A stretch of 64,000 nt of DNA from Paulownia fortunei (GCA_019321725.1 CM033113.1:11904001-11968000); one strand, 5' to 3'. Numbered from the stretch's first letter, positions 11,895 through 24,203 are shown. Numbers and translations are program-made. Notes: generated by a model not told the origin, from the letters alone.

Positions 11895-12330
11895 TTAGAA
11901 CTTTACCAACTCCACTCCCCTAGTGTGTTCTTGAGCCATCGACATAAAATAACATGTCTTTGGCTCATCACAAGATATTGCCATCTTTAAAACAAAGTCC
12001 ACTAAATCTTGAGCTTTGATGGTTGATCTTGGGAGATATTCAATCTCAAATTCACCCAATTTCATAGTCCACTTTATCAGTCGACATAACATCTCAGGTT
12101 ATTTTAATTCTTGCTTTAAAAGAAGGGTTAGTGTGAATAACTATTTAATGCGGTAAAAAATAAAGCTTAATTGCCATGCTGTGATTACTAAGGTCAAGGC
12201 CAATTTCTCTATGTTGGTATACTTGAGCACAACTGCGTGCAATGCCTTACTTACCAAGTGTATAGGCCTCTGAACAGAACCATCTTCTCTCAACAAAATT
12301 GAACTAACAACTTACTTGGCCACTAAGAGA
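11895..12330 (-). pseudogene. gypsy RNase H relic
   Basis: One nearly continuous minus-strand frame reads SSILLREDGSVQRPIHLVSK, then KYTNIEKLALTLVITAW, then LCRLIKWTMKLGEFEIEYLP, then RSTIKAQDLVDFV, the RNase H domain that follows RT in plant gypsy elements. Two stops interrupt it. In the family, this domain degrades the RNA of the RNA-DNA hybrid. Confidence 0.85.
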
Positions 12331-12419
12331 TCTACAAATAATGTTTCTCTTGGAATGGTCTTAGTGAGCAATGGTAATCAGCGAAATATGCTTTCAGATC
12401 TTTGCTTTTTGAAACTCCA

Positions 12420-13240
12420 TATTCCATACAAACTTGCTTGTCTATGATATCACCTTGAAGAGTGGTAAACTTTTTTCAATTAACAGCAGTGTGAAACAAC
12501 ACAAGGCAATAATTCAACCCATCAGTCTTTGCAACTTATTTATGTCTTTGGGGGGATGAGGACCATGCTATTACTAAATTGCCCTTATCTTCTCTAAGTT
12601 TACTTTTATTTCTCTCTTTGTAACCATGTATGCTAAAACTTTTCCACACTTCCCCAAAAGACACTTCTTGGGATTCAGCGTTATCTTATATGGCATTAAA
12701 GTGTCAAATGTTTCGTTGAGGTCATCAGCTTTTTTACTCTTTATCCACATACCAACAACGTAGACCTCCATCTTCTGCCTTATTTTTCCCTTAAACATTT
12801 TATCAAATAAACTTTGGTATGTTGCTCCTATATTCATCAATTCAAAAGGTTTACCACATAACAATATGTACCATTAGAGGCAATGAAACCTACCCATTTG
12901 CAATCCTTGGGTATGAGTAGGATTTGTTGATGGCCGTGTGAGACATCCATCATTGTAGGTGTATAATCTACAAACTAATTAATGTGAGGTAAAGGATCAC
13001 AATCATTCAGACATGCCTTTTTTTAGATTGTAGAAGTCCAAATATATCTGCCACTTACCGCATGTTTTAGGTATCACCAACACATTCAAAAGCTATTATA
13101 GAAACTAGATCTCAACTATATGTCCAATCTCTAATAACTTCTCCATCTCTTCTATGATGATCTTACCTTCTCTAGAATGAAATGGCTATTTTTCTATTTG
13201 ACCTTCCTAACTAGGGGATCCATGTTTAGGTGATGTTTAA
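12420..13240 (-). pseudogene. gypsy reverse transcriptase relic with altered active site
   Basis: The minus strand reads GKPFELMNIGATYQSLFDKM, which corresponds to the family's PFGLKNAGATYQR block, and continues to KKADDLNETFDTL, ITLNPKKCLLG and VNLEKIRAI. The catalytic motif expected as YVDDM reads YVVGM (12766-12780), so the active-site aspartates are lost. Upstream (12900-13230) the fingers region is recognisable but broken by stops. The best open piece is 12574-12864. Confidence 0.87.
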
Positions 13241-13889
13241 TGATGTGTGAATCAATACCCACCAAATTTTATGCTATGAAGGCAAATTCATTAATGTTCT
13301 ACCTTAGGAATCCCATTAATTAAGATGATGGTTCAGGCTCCAATTGTGAATTAATGCGAGTCATCTTCTCCGTATCTCTAAGGACTAACTTGACAGTCAT
13401 TAAGTACCTTGTTGGCTCTACATAAGAAACATTACCCATTTTCCTATCTTCATCTACCATTCCTTTCCCAAGTTAACTAGTGTCCTAAGGTATTCTATCA
13501 ACCTCCACACCACTCTTCTGTTCTCCTTCTTTAACGATAGTTTTTAGTTTAGAATTTATCCTTTTAACTATAGGAATTCTTTCCAGAGCAATAGAAGCTA
13601 ATGAATTTATCAACAAAAAAGGGAAACAATGGTCCTAAGGTATACTTTGGCCTAAAATGAGTATATTGGTCCTTACCTGCCCTATGGCATCCCAAATATA
13701 GGCCCGTGATATAATGTAATATTTTGAGTTACAAGTTGATCTTCCTCTACTTTTCATATTCCCTCTCCTACTGCACACTTATCTTCATATGCAAGGTGGA
13801 TATTACTGCCTAAAATAGATTTACTACAACTCGACCTAGGATAACATTATAAATTTATTTGCTATATCCTCATGTCTCTACTTAATTTT

Positions 13890-14510
13890 CCCATTGATAA
13901 TGCCACTTGATGCATTCATCAACTTTGCACCAAGAAATCTCCCCCTACATTATGAGTTTTTCCAGCAAAAAATGAATAGGGACACTGGGATTTTGCTCAA
14001 GGAAAAACTTTCGATGCCTAAGTCAGAAAATTGTTTATGGAGAAAGGGAAATGCATGTAAACTATTAATGAATGCATGCCTTAAACCTAGAAATAAAACC
14101 TTTACATATTTTTTGGACTTTGTTTCTTGTAGAGTTCAAATGTTTTCATTCCTTAACCATACTACCTACACTAGTTGGCCTCATTGGCCTCAGTTAGGCA
14201 CCTGGGCTCATAGGCCTTGATGGCTTTTTAATATAACCACCTCAACCTCATGAGCTAGAGTTGTCGAGGCCTAATGAGTTGAGATCCATTGGGTTAAGTT
14301 CGACCTACTAAATACTCATAAGGTGCCGAGCATCAAAGGTAAGGATTCGATGTAGAAACACCACCATAAACCACACCTCAGTTCAGCCAATTAATTTTTA
14401 GCTCAACCCACAAGCTAAAGACATACTACCATTATCAAACCCCCAAAACAATAGTATACGACAGTCTAACATAGATCCACGTACATCTCCTTAAACTCTA
14501 TCAAAAAAAT
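13890..14510 (-). repeat. LTR-like segment, right copy
   Basis: Shares two blocks with 7270-7610, in different order. Here the CACCAAGAAAT block is at the left and the ACATAGATCCACGTACATCT block at the right (about 14471-14490). It abuts the protease edge of the gypsy pol relic. Likely a remnant LTR of that or a related element; I could not find clean TG/CA ends or a primer-binding site. Confidence 0.5.
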
Positions 14511-14531
14511 AATAATAATAATAATAATAAT
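14508..14531 (+). repeat. (AAT)n microsatellite
   Basis: Eight uninterrupted AAT units directly following an A run at the edge of the LTR-like segment. Confidence 0.9.
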
Positions 14532-16227
14532 GAGATCTTGTCCAATATGTCTAAGACCTGGAGATTAAAAAGTTTTGGCGTCAAATTTCATTAGTGTCAA
14601 GACTAAAAAAAATTTGGGTTCAAATTTCATTAGTGTGGGTGTTAGTTTATTTATATTATAATAATTTATTCTATTAGCATTTGATATATATTTTGATATA
14701 ATTGTCCATAATGAATTTAGATTTCAATATAATAATGATTTATAATCAAACGTTGCCTAAAACAGAAACAAAGAATGAAAGAAAAGAAAACACCTCATTC
14801 ACTAAGTACTCGATTTACCTTGAGAATGATTTTTATTTAATTTGCAACGTCAACTATGAGATCTCCACATATTAGTGAGCAAATTCTTTGCCTAACCATA
14901 TTAAGTTATCTTACTCGAAAATACAGTATCGTGTAAAAAAATACTTTAGCAATAATGTAAACAAAAAGAATATCTTAGACACATTTTAATTATGCTCTTT
15001 GGATGCACACAGACTTTCCCCACATGAAAACAGTAACCAGACTTCAAGTGATGACGTCGGCCATGCTTCAAGTTATACCGAGGTCCAATTGTATTAATTT
15101 TGTCATTTTTGTTCTTCACAAGACTGTCTTGTCTCTCTTTATCCTCATGTCCAACAGAGCAGCAACTGCATATATCATACTTCATCCGTATTAAATTTAT
15201 TTTTTGGATTTCTTTTTTTGGGATGTTCTAGAGTAGAATTTAAGAGTATGTTTGTTTACATTTTTAAAAAGAATCTTTTTATTTTTTATTATTTCAAATT
15301 TTAAAAATATATTTATTTTATATGTTTGCATTAGAAATATAATTTTTTTTATTTTTAAAATTTATTTTCAAATCTATTAATATTTTATATATTTTCATGC
15401 ACGCATCTTATCCATTTTTAAATTTACTCACATATCCATATTTTTATTAAGAAAATATTATAAAAAAAAATTTTTTATTTTCAAACTCATATAATCTACA
15501 TAGAACATAAGTAATCCAAATAATATTTTTATTTTTATACGAAAATTTAATGAAAATATTTTTAATCCTAAAAATGTTGAAAATACGAAAATAAGTTTGA
15601 AAATGGAACTAAACGGAAACTGCCCTTTTATAACTCTTAATAAATATTTTTAAGAGAATAGTACAAGAATGTATAAAATTACCACTTTTCTATTTTTTAT
15701 TAAAAGCTTATGTCCGGTCAAGATAAACCCATAAAAATGAGACTGAGGAAGTAAAACAAAAGAGTAGTGTTGAAATCTAGAGCAAACAAATAAAATTCAT
15801 TCTATAATTCATAACTTGAATGGCATTGTTAGTGGCGCAAGTATGTGATGGCAGGATAAAGTACAAGTAATCAAGATAATTATTTTTTAACTCTCTAAAC
15901 TATATAACAATAGGGTAATGCTCAAACTAAAAATATCTTCAAACTAACACGTGCGTCTCATTTTTCATTTTATTTTAATTCAATCCCTCATTTTAATTTT
16001 ATATTTTATTTTATATTTTATATCACTTATATGATCAATATTTAGTATATATATAAAAAAATATTTGTACAATTATCGTTTGTACATTATGTCAAATACA
16101 AAAAAGAAAAAAGAAAGCACCAAATTAAGATAAAGATTCATACTGCAAAAATAGTTCTTAAAGTATAATTTGTTTCTTATGTTTATACTTAAATGTATGC
16201 GTCTTTCACTCTCTGTTTATACTATGT
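14532..16227. other. AT-rich intergenic DNA, no gene seen
   Basis: Complementary short open frames near 14946-15194 are mutual shadows with no domain. The part from 15230 to 16100 is very AT-rich. Confidence 0.4.
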
Positions 16228-16233
16228 ACTCCT

Positions 16234-16657
16234 TGATTGGCCATGAGCACAAAATAAATCCAACAGGTTAAATTCAAGAGATTCATTTGAATTATGACCC
16301 AAAATAAAGACAAGATTCAATAAATTGAGCTCATAAAACCAACAAGCCAATGCACAAAGTTGGATTATAATACTTTGACTAAGCCCGCTTAGGCCTAGGC
16401 TCAAACCCATGAAGACCCTCGTATCAACATTATAGATAACTCCAATTTTCATTATTAATAGGTACACAATTAATTACGCATTTGTATGCTCTTAAGATTT
16501 ATGGCTTGCATCTACTTACTCTGAAACTAACTTGAGCATCGGATAATCTTTGTTGAGTCAATTCCCGACACCCATAACGACTTTTTGTGACATAGGTAGT
16601 GCTCCATCTTGCAGTTGATTTTCAATTAGGAGTTTTGAGAAGTGGAATGATGCCACA
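16234..16657 (+). repeat. 5' LTR of the gag-only gypsy element
   Basis: Begins TGATTGGCCATGAGCACAAA and ends GATGCCACA. It aligns along its whole length with 21013-21430, for example at CTTAGGCCTA, AACCCATGAAGA, TTCATTATTA and CAGTTGA. Visible divergence (substitutions every few bases) implies an old insertion. Confidence 0.9.
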
Positions 16658-16662
16658 TTATT

Positions 16663-16680
16663 TTGGCGTTGTCTGTGGGA
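16663..16680 (+). other. Primer-binding site of the gag-only gypsy element
   Basis: TTGGCGTTGTCTGTGGGA, a few bases after the LTR end, closely resembles the TTGGCGCCGTCTGTGGGA block that follows the 5' LTR in many plant Ty3/gypsy elements, where a tRNA 3' end primes minus-strand synthesis. The specific tRNA was not determined. Confidence 0.75.
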
Positions 16681-17249
16681 ATTCACTGCCTGATCATTGA
16701 GAATGTGATCAAGATCCAGAGTCGTAAGAGTAGCCAGCACCAAGGTGACTCCCCTACTAGGGGCGCTCATGGCAATGGAGTCGACCCCCTTATTGGAGGC
16801 ACTCGTTGCACTAGAGACGACTAGTGTCCACTTCAAGCTAACCTAAGAAAACTGTCTCCTCATTGTCAGGGGGATTCGGTACTACACATAACCCATGAAG
16901 CATTAAAAATAATGATTGAAGAGATGACAGCCCGTGCAGCGGCTGAAGCAGTGACATAATTTGTTGCTAACTAGCATAGAGATGAGCCCCCTCACTCACC
17001 TTCCAGAGGTCGATGTCTAGTTCCAACTCCCAAGAGGACTGAGCAAAGGCATGAGGTGGTGGGGTGCAGCGCTGCTAACTAGCATAGAGAATAGCCCCTT
17101 CGGTCACTTTGTGGAAACCGGAATGCTTCAGCTCTCGAGAAAACTAAGTAGAGGCGAGAAACGATGAGGCGTAGAGAGACTGACAATCATGTGGACATGA
17201 GCAATCATGCATCCCCACCTAGAGACCGTAGAAGCAATGAAGGGAGACA

Positions 17250-18274
17250 AAAATAATGTATATCGTGGCACCTACTCGCCCAGTAGACTTACCTGGCCAA
17301 AAGGATGATTGCCCCCCATTGGAGGTAGCACCCCCACGCGAAGCCCATTCTCTCTCGCTATCTTGGTTAAGTCCTACCAGTTAGAATCAAGATAGACCTT
17401 ACCAAGTTCCATGAAACTAATGATCTATAAGAGCATATTAGCAAGTTTTACGCTAAGTAGACTTGTACAATTTGAATGACACCGCTTACTACAAGATTTT
17501 TCATACCGCTCTCTCCAAGCGCGCCCTAACATAGTTTAACTAATTACCTGCTGGTAGCATCACCAGCCTTGAGCGATTTTCTTGCACTAATTCTCCATCA
17601 ATCACAATTAACAAAAGACTACAGTATTCCTATTGAAAGTCACCCAAAGGGATATCGAGTCACTCAATGAATACATATAATGTTTCGTGGAAGTAGTCGT
17701 GAGGTCCCCCATGTGAATCACGAGCTACTGGCTTGAATTATGTAAGAAAACCTCTATCATGTAAGGTTTAAGGATTCCATTATAGGAAGACCCCCCACTA
17801 CCTTCAAAGAGCTCTTAAATTAAGCAGAGAAGAAAAAGAAAACAGAGAAAAGAAGACAGGGTTGAAGTGATGAAGAAGGAAAAGAGGCAAAATGCACCCC
17901 TATCTAGCTACATTCAACCTTCTCAATGCGAGGCTGACAGAAATATTGGTGGTTATTGAGTAGCAGAGGTTAGTTCCACCACCTTAGTTGATAAGAGGGG
18001 TCCCAAGCAAATGAAATCTGACAAGTATTGTCGTTTCCATCGGGACTATTGGCACATAATAGAAGAGTCCCACCACTTGAGGAATGAGGTCGAGGGGCTT
18101 ATTCGTAATGACCATCTGATAGAGTACATTGATAAAGCTCATGAATACCATCATCACTCTAACCTAGATGCCCCAAGACTGTATAAGTTTTCTCAGAAGC
18201 ATCCTAGTGGAGGCAAGAGGAGGTGCAATGATGACAACTTTCCAACGGTAGAAGTCATAGGAATAATCTCCTGA
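17250..18274 (+). pseudogene. gypsy gag relic (retrotransposon gag domain and zinc-finger-like end)
   Basis: Plus-strand reading with stops and slips gives the order of a plant gypsy gag. NDTAYYKIFHTALSKRALT, then LPAGSITSLERF is the capsid-like retrotrans_gag block (family form: GAARTWFSRLKPGSI). An intact 87-codon frame (18011-18274) follows, with KYCRFHRDYWHIIEESHHLR and EVEGLIRNDHLIEYI, the conserved C-terminal segment of this gag family (usual KYCRFHRDHGHDTEEC; here the final Cys is lost). Gag forms the virus-like particle. The many stops upstream make it inactive. Confidence 0.85.
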
Positions 18275-18719
18275 AGCCCCATAGGCGGAGTTTACTAGTA
18301 GTGTAAGCATAGAAACACTTAATTTATTTTCATTAAGTTACACCCATGAGGGCCACAAGTTAGTTTATCTTTTGTATTATGCCCAACAGGGCTAATAGTT
18401 TTATTTCTTAGCTCATTGGAAGCTATTTAGATTTACGTTGTCATGCCCCTAGAGGCAACAACTTACTTTACCTATAAAATTGTTTCTATGTTAACAAAAT
18501 AAATTTCCCTATGTCTTACTACTTTATTTATATGCATCATACTTGTACTTAACAAAATTCTGGCAATGTCGCGACCCAGAGTCCCACAACTCAACTGCTC
18601 TCCATGTCAAAGGCAAAATACATTTGGAAATATCCAGATTCCCATTAAAGTTAACATACGCTTAGCTCCAGGAAATCAAGAGAAATTCTCTCCAAACGGC
18701 GCACTCAATGAGCCCTATC

Positions 18720-19230
18720 GGCTTCTATAATAGAAAAGTCCTACCAACCTCTACCTCGAGGTGCCTTGCCAACTCCCATACTTGAGAGGTCTTACTGACA
18801 TTCACTCTTGAGGATCTCTACCAGCTCCACTAATAAAAAGGTCCTACCGACCTCCATACTTGAGCAGCTCTACTAGCTCTCACACTTGAGAGGTCCTACA
18901 GACCTCGAACCTTGAGAAGCCCTAATAACGACATCTATGCTTGAGGAGCCCTATTTGCTCACACACTTGAGAGGTCCTACCGACCTCCACACTTGAATAG
19001 ATTTATTGGCTCTCACACTTGAGAGCTCCTACCAACCTTCAACCTTAAGGAGCCATATTGATGAGCTCTATGCTTGAAAAGCCCTACCGACTCCCATACT
19101 TGAGAGGTTCTACTGACCTTCATGCTTGAGGAGTCCAATTAACTCTTACACTTAGAAGGTCCTAACAACCTCCACCCTTGAGAAGCCCTATTGGCTTCCA
19201 CACTTTAGAGGTACTAATGGTTATTCAAGC
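18720..19230 (+). repeat. Degenerate tandem array, CTTGAGAGGTCCTACCGACC type
   Basis: About fifteen imperfect units of roughly 30-40 bases, alternating CTTGAGAGGTCCTACYGACCT with CTTGAGNAGCYCTAYTRGCTC, lie between gag and the 3' half of the element. Unit boundaries drift, but the GAGGTCCTAC/GACCTCCA core is obvious. No coding frame is kept. Confidence 0.85.
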
Positions 19231-21012
19231 CAAAGTATCAATTCGATGAAAAAAGTAAGTATATGGACAAAGCAAAGAATGAGGGGAACAACTTACCCGA
19301 GCCAAGTCCCCTACAAGGATCTTTGCAATAATGCGATTAAGCTTTATCTCAAGTCGATTGATATTATATTGACTTACCATACTACGAGTCCTTCTTCAGC
19401 TCAATGCATGATCCCTAACATCCATTAAAGGTCTCCACTCCTTCAATATTGATCCACCCCATAGGTGAGGTAACCCTTCCCCACACCATGATGGGAAACA
19501 GAAGTAAAAGAAAAGTTACAAGGCCTTTTATGAGCGATCTCTAGTGGCACCTTAATGGGTTGTCCTTTAGTGTCATCAACTACATCACATGACAATGACC
19601 TTTGCTCATTACCCTTTCTAGGGGAAAAGAAGGCCTTGCTTTGATGTATGCCAGTACCACCTCAATCAACACCACTTTTCTTTTTCTGAAGATATGGCAC
19701 ACCCATTCCACTAGAAGGGCACGCAGAGCTAGACTTTGAGAACTTGGGCAAATGAAAAATAGCAAAGTCAAATTGTTCAGTTGCAAATAAAAATCAAAAG
19801 TATTAGATGTAAGAAAGAAGTGAAAACATTAAAAATGCCCACCAACAAATGAAAAGGGCCAAATAATGTGAGGTCATCAGCACACGAACATGTATCGCAT
19901 ACCATGACTTCCATGACTATGAGTGGGGGCTCACCCAATGTATCCATCAACTTGGAAAGACCTCAAAAAGGAAAAAACTATACCCTTGCTCTCGGACTTA
20001 CCAGACTCCAATGACAATAATGGTCTTGAGAAGCTAACCTCCTTACCCAACTTAACTAACAAGCTCCCAAAATTGGATAAACAGTGATTGGCCTTTATGG
20101 TCTTGGACAAAAAATCCGTCTAAGTCATTAGACTCAGCATAGCGACTAAAACTAACCCTCTGGCTATATGGAGGGGGCACGAAGATGACAAAAGGTGACA
20201 ATAATGCATGCGCACTTAGCAATGGAAACATGCGTGTCATGCTCAACTTGATGACATAATTTTGCTCGACAACACAATAGTACTAGCCATGATGCTAACT
20301 GATATGGCAACACCTATACTGCTTTTAACTGGGATAGCTCGGGACAACTACAATATCCAAAGAAGAATAGCTGGAGTTAGGGGCTTACTAGCTCAAGCAG
20401 TGGGCAGCAGCAAGCAGCTTGATCATAGCATTCAAGTTTCTAGACGAGAAGATGCACTGGAGTTGCCAACTTGGGCGCATGCAATTATTGCGCTAGAGCT
20501 GCCAGCTTAAGCGCACACACCGTTGGAGGAAAGGAAGATGGCATATCTTATGACGCTACCACATAACACTAGAGGACTCCAAGTAGAGCAGGCAGCTTGA
20601 CCTGAACCACTCGAAGGAGGCTGACCTCTATCGACAACTGCGACCTCATCACTATCCTTAACTGGTTCATGGTCTTGACTCATGAAGAAGGTGTTTGGTG
20701 AAAAGCCTCAATGAAAACTTGAGCAATTGGGAAGAGGAAATAGAAGATTTTTCAATACATGTGATGTCGAACAACTCGGTGAATGGAATATTAATCGATG
20801 ACGAACACATGCCTTAGCTTGAGAATTTATCTCTCCAAAGGAGATGTTGCTCATCGAATTCAGTCAATTCCCTACATAGGAATCAAGATGGGTTGACTCT
20901 AAATAGAAGGAATGAAGCTTCAAACTACTCACCCCAAGAGGTGACTTGCTCCAACACTTTCTACTCTTGACCAATCCTCCCTACACGAGGCTTGCCCAAG
21001 AGTAGGGGTTTA

Positions 21013-21430
21013 TGTTAGGCCATGAGCACAAAATAGGCTAAGTCCAAGAGGTCCTTTCGAATTATGAGTTGAAACAAAAACAAAACCTGATAGACACAGC
21101 TCATGAAGTCCACAAGCTAATATACAAAATTAGGCTATAATGCTCTAGCTAAACCCACTTAGGCCTAAGGTCCCAAACCCATGAAGATACTCATATCAAT
21201 ACTATAAATACCCCCAACCTTCATTATTATTAGGTACTCACTTAATTACACATTTGTATGATTTTAAGATTTTTGACATACATCTACTTATTATGGAATT
21301 GATTTGAGTGTTGTAGGATTTTCGTCGGGTCAGCCCCATCATCCTTAATAACTTTTTATAGCATAAGCAGTACTCACCTTGCAGTTGACTTTCAGATAGG
21401 AGTTTCGAGAAATGGAGCGACACTACATCA
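21013..21430 (+). repeat. 3' LTR of the gag-only gypsy element
   Basis: Starts TGTTAGGCCATGAGCACAAA directly after the polypurine tract and matches 16234-16657 in order and orientation. The end is placed at CTACA or CTACATCA (21427-21430). Confidence 0.9.
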
Positions 21431-21619
21431 CTCCCAGTATTTCAAAATAATTACTTTCTTTACTATAGTATAAAGAAAGATATTTAGTTTCTTTTGACTA
21501 ATTTACTCTTATTAATTATTTGTTTATGTTATTTACTACTCACTCCATTCAAGAATTATATTTCTATTTTAATTTGACACAGAGTTATAGAAGACAGTTG
21601 AAAAAGTACAATTTCTATG

Positions 21620-22449
21620 TAGGGGTGTGCACGGTTTGGTATATCGATCAAATCGTGCCGAAATTAAAATTTCAGTACAAATCGAAACCGAACCAAAAAT
21701 TTTGGTTCAGTATTCGGTATGTATTTTTTCAATTTTTTGGTATTCAGTTTGGTATCGGTATTTGAGTTCGGTATATCGTACCTAACCGAATACCAAATTT
21801 AGTTTTATTTTTATGTTTTTTTGGAAACATTTGTGGATTAATTTTATACTTGAAATATTTTTTAGTTTATTCTCCTTATGTTCACTTGTTTAGTAATTAA
21901 TTAATAATTATTTGGTTGGTGCTTATGGAAATGATTAAAATTTAGCATGATAAAGACAATATCTTTTTTAAATTTTTAATAACTAAAATAGTGCATTTGT
22001 CTTATTTGATGAAATGTATCACTAAAATGCCGATTAAATACTCACCGCTCACATATTGAACTAAATGTAATTGGATTCTTTAATTATTTTATGCTAGTCA
22101 CAAAAGAAACAAACATATAAGCATATTTTTTATTTCAAGAATTCAATTATTTACATTTGCCCAAATAATTCCCATTTATGATTGAAGATAAATTCTAAAA
22201 AATAATACAAATGATTGAATTATCTTTTCCATATGCCACAACTCCTTGATTTAATAATTGTTATGTATGAATTCTTGAAAAAATAGGGAGCAAACTTTTT
22301 TTTTTATATAAATTTCGATTTTACTGAAAATCATACTAAATTACTGAATTTTTTTTGGTAATTACTGAACCATTCAGTATTCGATTTGGTAAATTACCGA
22401 TCAAAATTTCTGTATAGTTCGGTACAGTATTATCGAATGCACACTCATA
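21620..22449. mobile_element. Non-autonomous hAT-superfamily element, 830 bp
   Basis: The left end TAGGGGTGTGC and the right end GCACACTCATA are terminal inverted repeats matching at 9 of 11 positions. They are flanked by TTTCTATG (21612-21619) and ATTCTATG (22450-22457), an 8-bp target duplication with one mismatch, the length hAT transposases make. Both subterminal regions are full of CGGTA/TTCGGT/ACCGAA words in both orientations, as expected for transposase-binding sites. The interior is AT-rich with no transposase, so movement would have needed an autonomous relative. Confidence 0.85.
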
Positions 22450-22457
22450 ATTCTATG

Positions 22458-24120
22458 TACTGATATTTTTCTTTTAAAATAGTGGTTATTAGTTAGTAGA
22501 TCATATCATTAGTTTGATTGAGAGACCAATTTAAAAAAAATATTCATTTAAGAATATAAAAATATTTGAGGCATTCAAAAAAAGAAAGAGAACAATAAAT
22601 TTGGACACACGGAATGGTATTACTCAATTAATTTTTAAATTTTAAAAAAAAATTAGTAAGTTATTTACTATTATTATATAAAAATAATAGTCAAATTACC
22701 TATGTTATAGCAGAATAAGAGCTATTGAGCTTCTTTTAAAAAAAAAAATTGGACAGAGGATTTATTATACATATATAGGGACAGTTTTTGGGCAGCAGGC
22801 AAACCAAAACTCATAATTCGCCCCACACCCCGAAAGTGCTACGGAGAGTGAAAACCCACAATCACCGGATACCCGTTTTATGAGGGCCACCAAATGGACA
22901 TCTATGTAGTTGTCTAATAAACACACAAGTCCAATTAATTGATCGTGTGGTATATTTGTAGCAAGCCAGCAACTCAGCCAATAATCTGAGTTTAATATAG
23001 TATACCATCATCCGTGATACCCTTATGGATTCATCCTCAAGAAATAGGTCAAAGTTATTGTGTTGGGTTCAAATGGATACAGATGAGATATTAAGATAGG
23101 TTGATAAGTCGAGATGGACTGTGTAAACCTATGGTTAAAAAAGACACCCAATCTTTACAGTGGCTTGAAGGAGAAGAGTTGGATTACAAAACTAAATCTT
23201 CTAACGTATAAATATTGAATTGCGGTCCTAAATGAAGGTCCGTTCTATTATTTTTCTAGCATTTATTGTTTAGATAACTTAAGCATGGGAAAAGCCCCAA
23301 TACCCCTAACATTATTTTACAAGAATTGCATTGATTCAAAGGAGAATTTATTAATGCAAAAAATTAAGTTCACATCAATTTGATAGTAGAGGTCTGAAGA
23401 GGCTGATGGAATGTTATTGTCATTGGTTACCTACATAAACAATCATCTTCTTGTGTACAACAACTATATATCCTGCGGGCTGTCTAGACTTCTAATAAGA
23501 TAACATGGGGGGTGGGCGTGGAGGGTATTGTAGGGGTAGGCCATATGCCACGTTATGCCAGGTTGTGAATGTGCTAATTATTCAAATTCTTATATTATTT
23601 GTAATTTGATAAAAATACATCTGGAGTAGGTAGTGCAACTTGGATTTGTTAATTTGGGTTCTTTTCAACTTTTGCCAGCCAAAGTCCACAAAGCATATCT
23701 GACAGATGTTATTATATTTTCCTTCTTCTATTTTCTTTCTAACAATTAAATTTGTTTTCTTATGTTCTTTGGAGAAGGTAACAACCTTGTGTTTACCTAA
23801 TTATAGTACTGTAGTTTCTCAATCTTATTCTATACTATGGTCAATTGGTCCTTAATGAAGCTGTATTCGCCCCAAAATTAGGTTTTGAGTTGTGCGTGTC
23901 CATGTAAATAGACATTCATCGTGCTATTTGAAATAATTTTACGTGATTAAACTTGGTAGACAAATATATTTAGTGGCAAAAATATGTAAATTTAATATGC
24001 AAAACCTTGTTTATTCTTACATCCATTGCATCCCTATAGTTTGTTAAAACATCAATATAGTCTTTTTCTATTGTATTTGTCTTGATTCAAATCTTGAGCC
24101 AGCTCATTCCAACAAAGTCC
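22458..24120. other. Intergenic DNA upstream of the FLA gene
   Basis: AT-rich, no coding signal. The proximal few hundred bases must hold the FLA promoter, but I could not select a convincing TATA box. The last 80 bases before the start codon (24121-24203) turn C-rich and look like the 5' leader. Confidence 0.4.
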
Positions 24121-24203
24121 AACCCCCACATCTCATCCCCATAAAAAAAAAAAAACCCCATCCCACAAGTGCCCATCATCCTCACTTACTCACCACCACC
24201 ACA

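Larger units (their letters stand above)
10330..13870 (-). mobile_element. Degenerate Ty3/gypsy pol (protease edge-RT-RNase H-integrase), minus strand
   Basis: Reading the minus strand from right to left gives, in canonical Ty3/gypsy order, the end of the protease region (YNVILGR near 13830), reverse transcriptase, RNase H and integrase. Numerous stops and frame slips interrupt it. Domain wording fits the non-chromodomain plant lineage of Tat/Athila type; that assignment is from family knowledge, not a tree. No gag lies upstream: the protease edge is followed within about 100 bases by an LTR-like segment, so the 5' part has been deleted or displaced. The element is inactive. Confidence 0.85.
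16234..21430 (+). mobile_element. Non-autonomous gag-only Ty3/gypsy LTR element (TR-GAG/LARD type)
   Basis: Two direct LTRs bracket a 4.4-kb interior that starts with a gypsy-type primer-binding block, carries a gag relic in the left third and ends in a polypurine tract (AGAGTAGGGGTTTA) just before the right LTR. No protease, RT or integrase was found in the interior, so the element would have depended on proteins from a full-length relative. The flanks CTCCT (16229-16233) and CTCCC (21431-21435) are a possible 5-bp target duplication with one mismatch. The right interior (19240-20998) is GC-richer than the surroundings and has no recognisable protein. Confidence 0.85.

Noticed and set aside
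16558..16836. 92-codon minus-strand frame
   Set aside because: Antisense to the LTR end, primer site and leader of a plus-strand gypsy element.
20262..20510. 82-codon plus-strand frame
   Set aside because: Lies in the non-coding 3' interior of the gag-only element; no similarity recognised.
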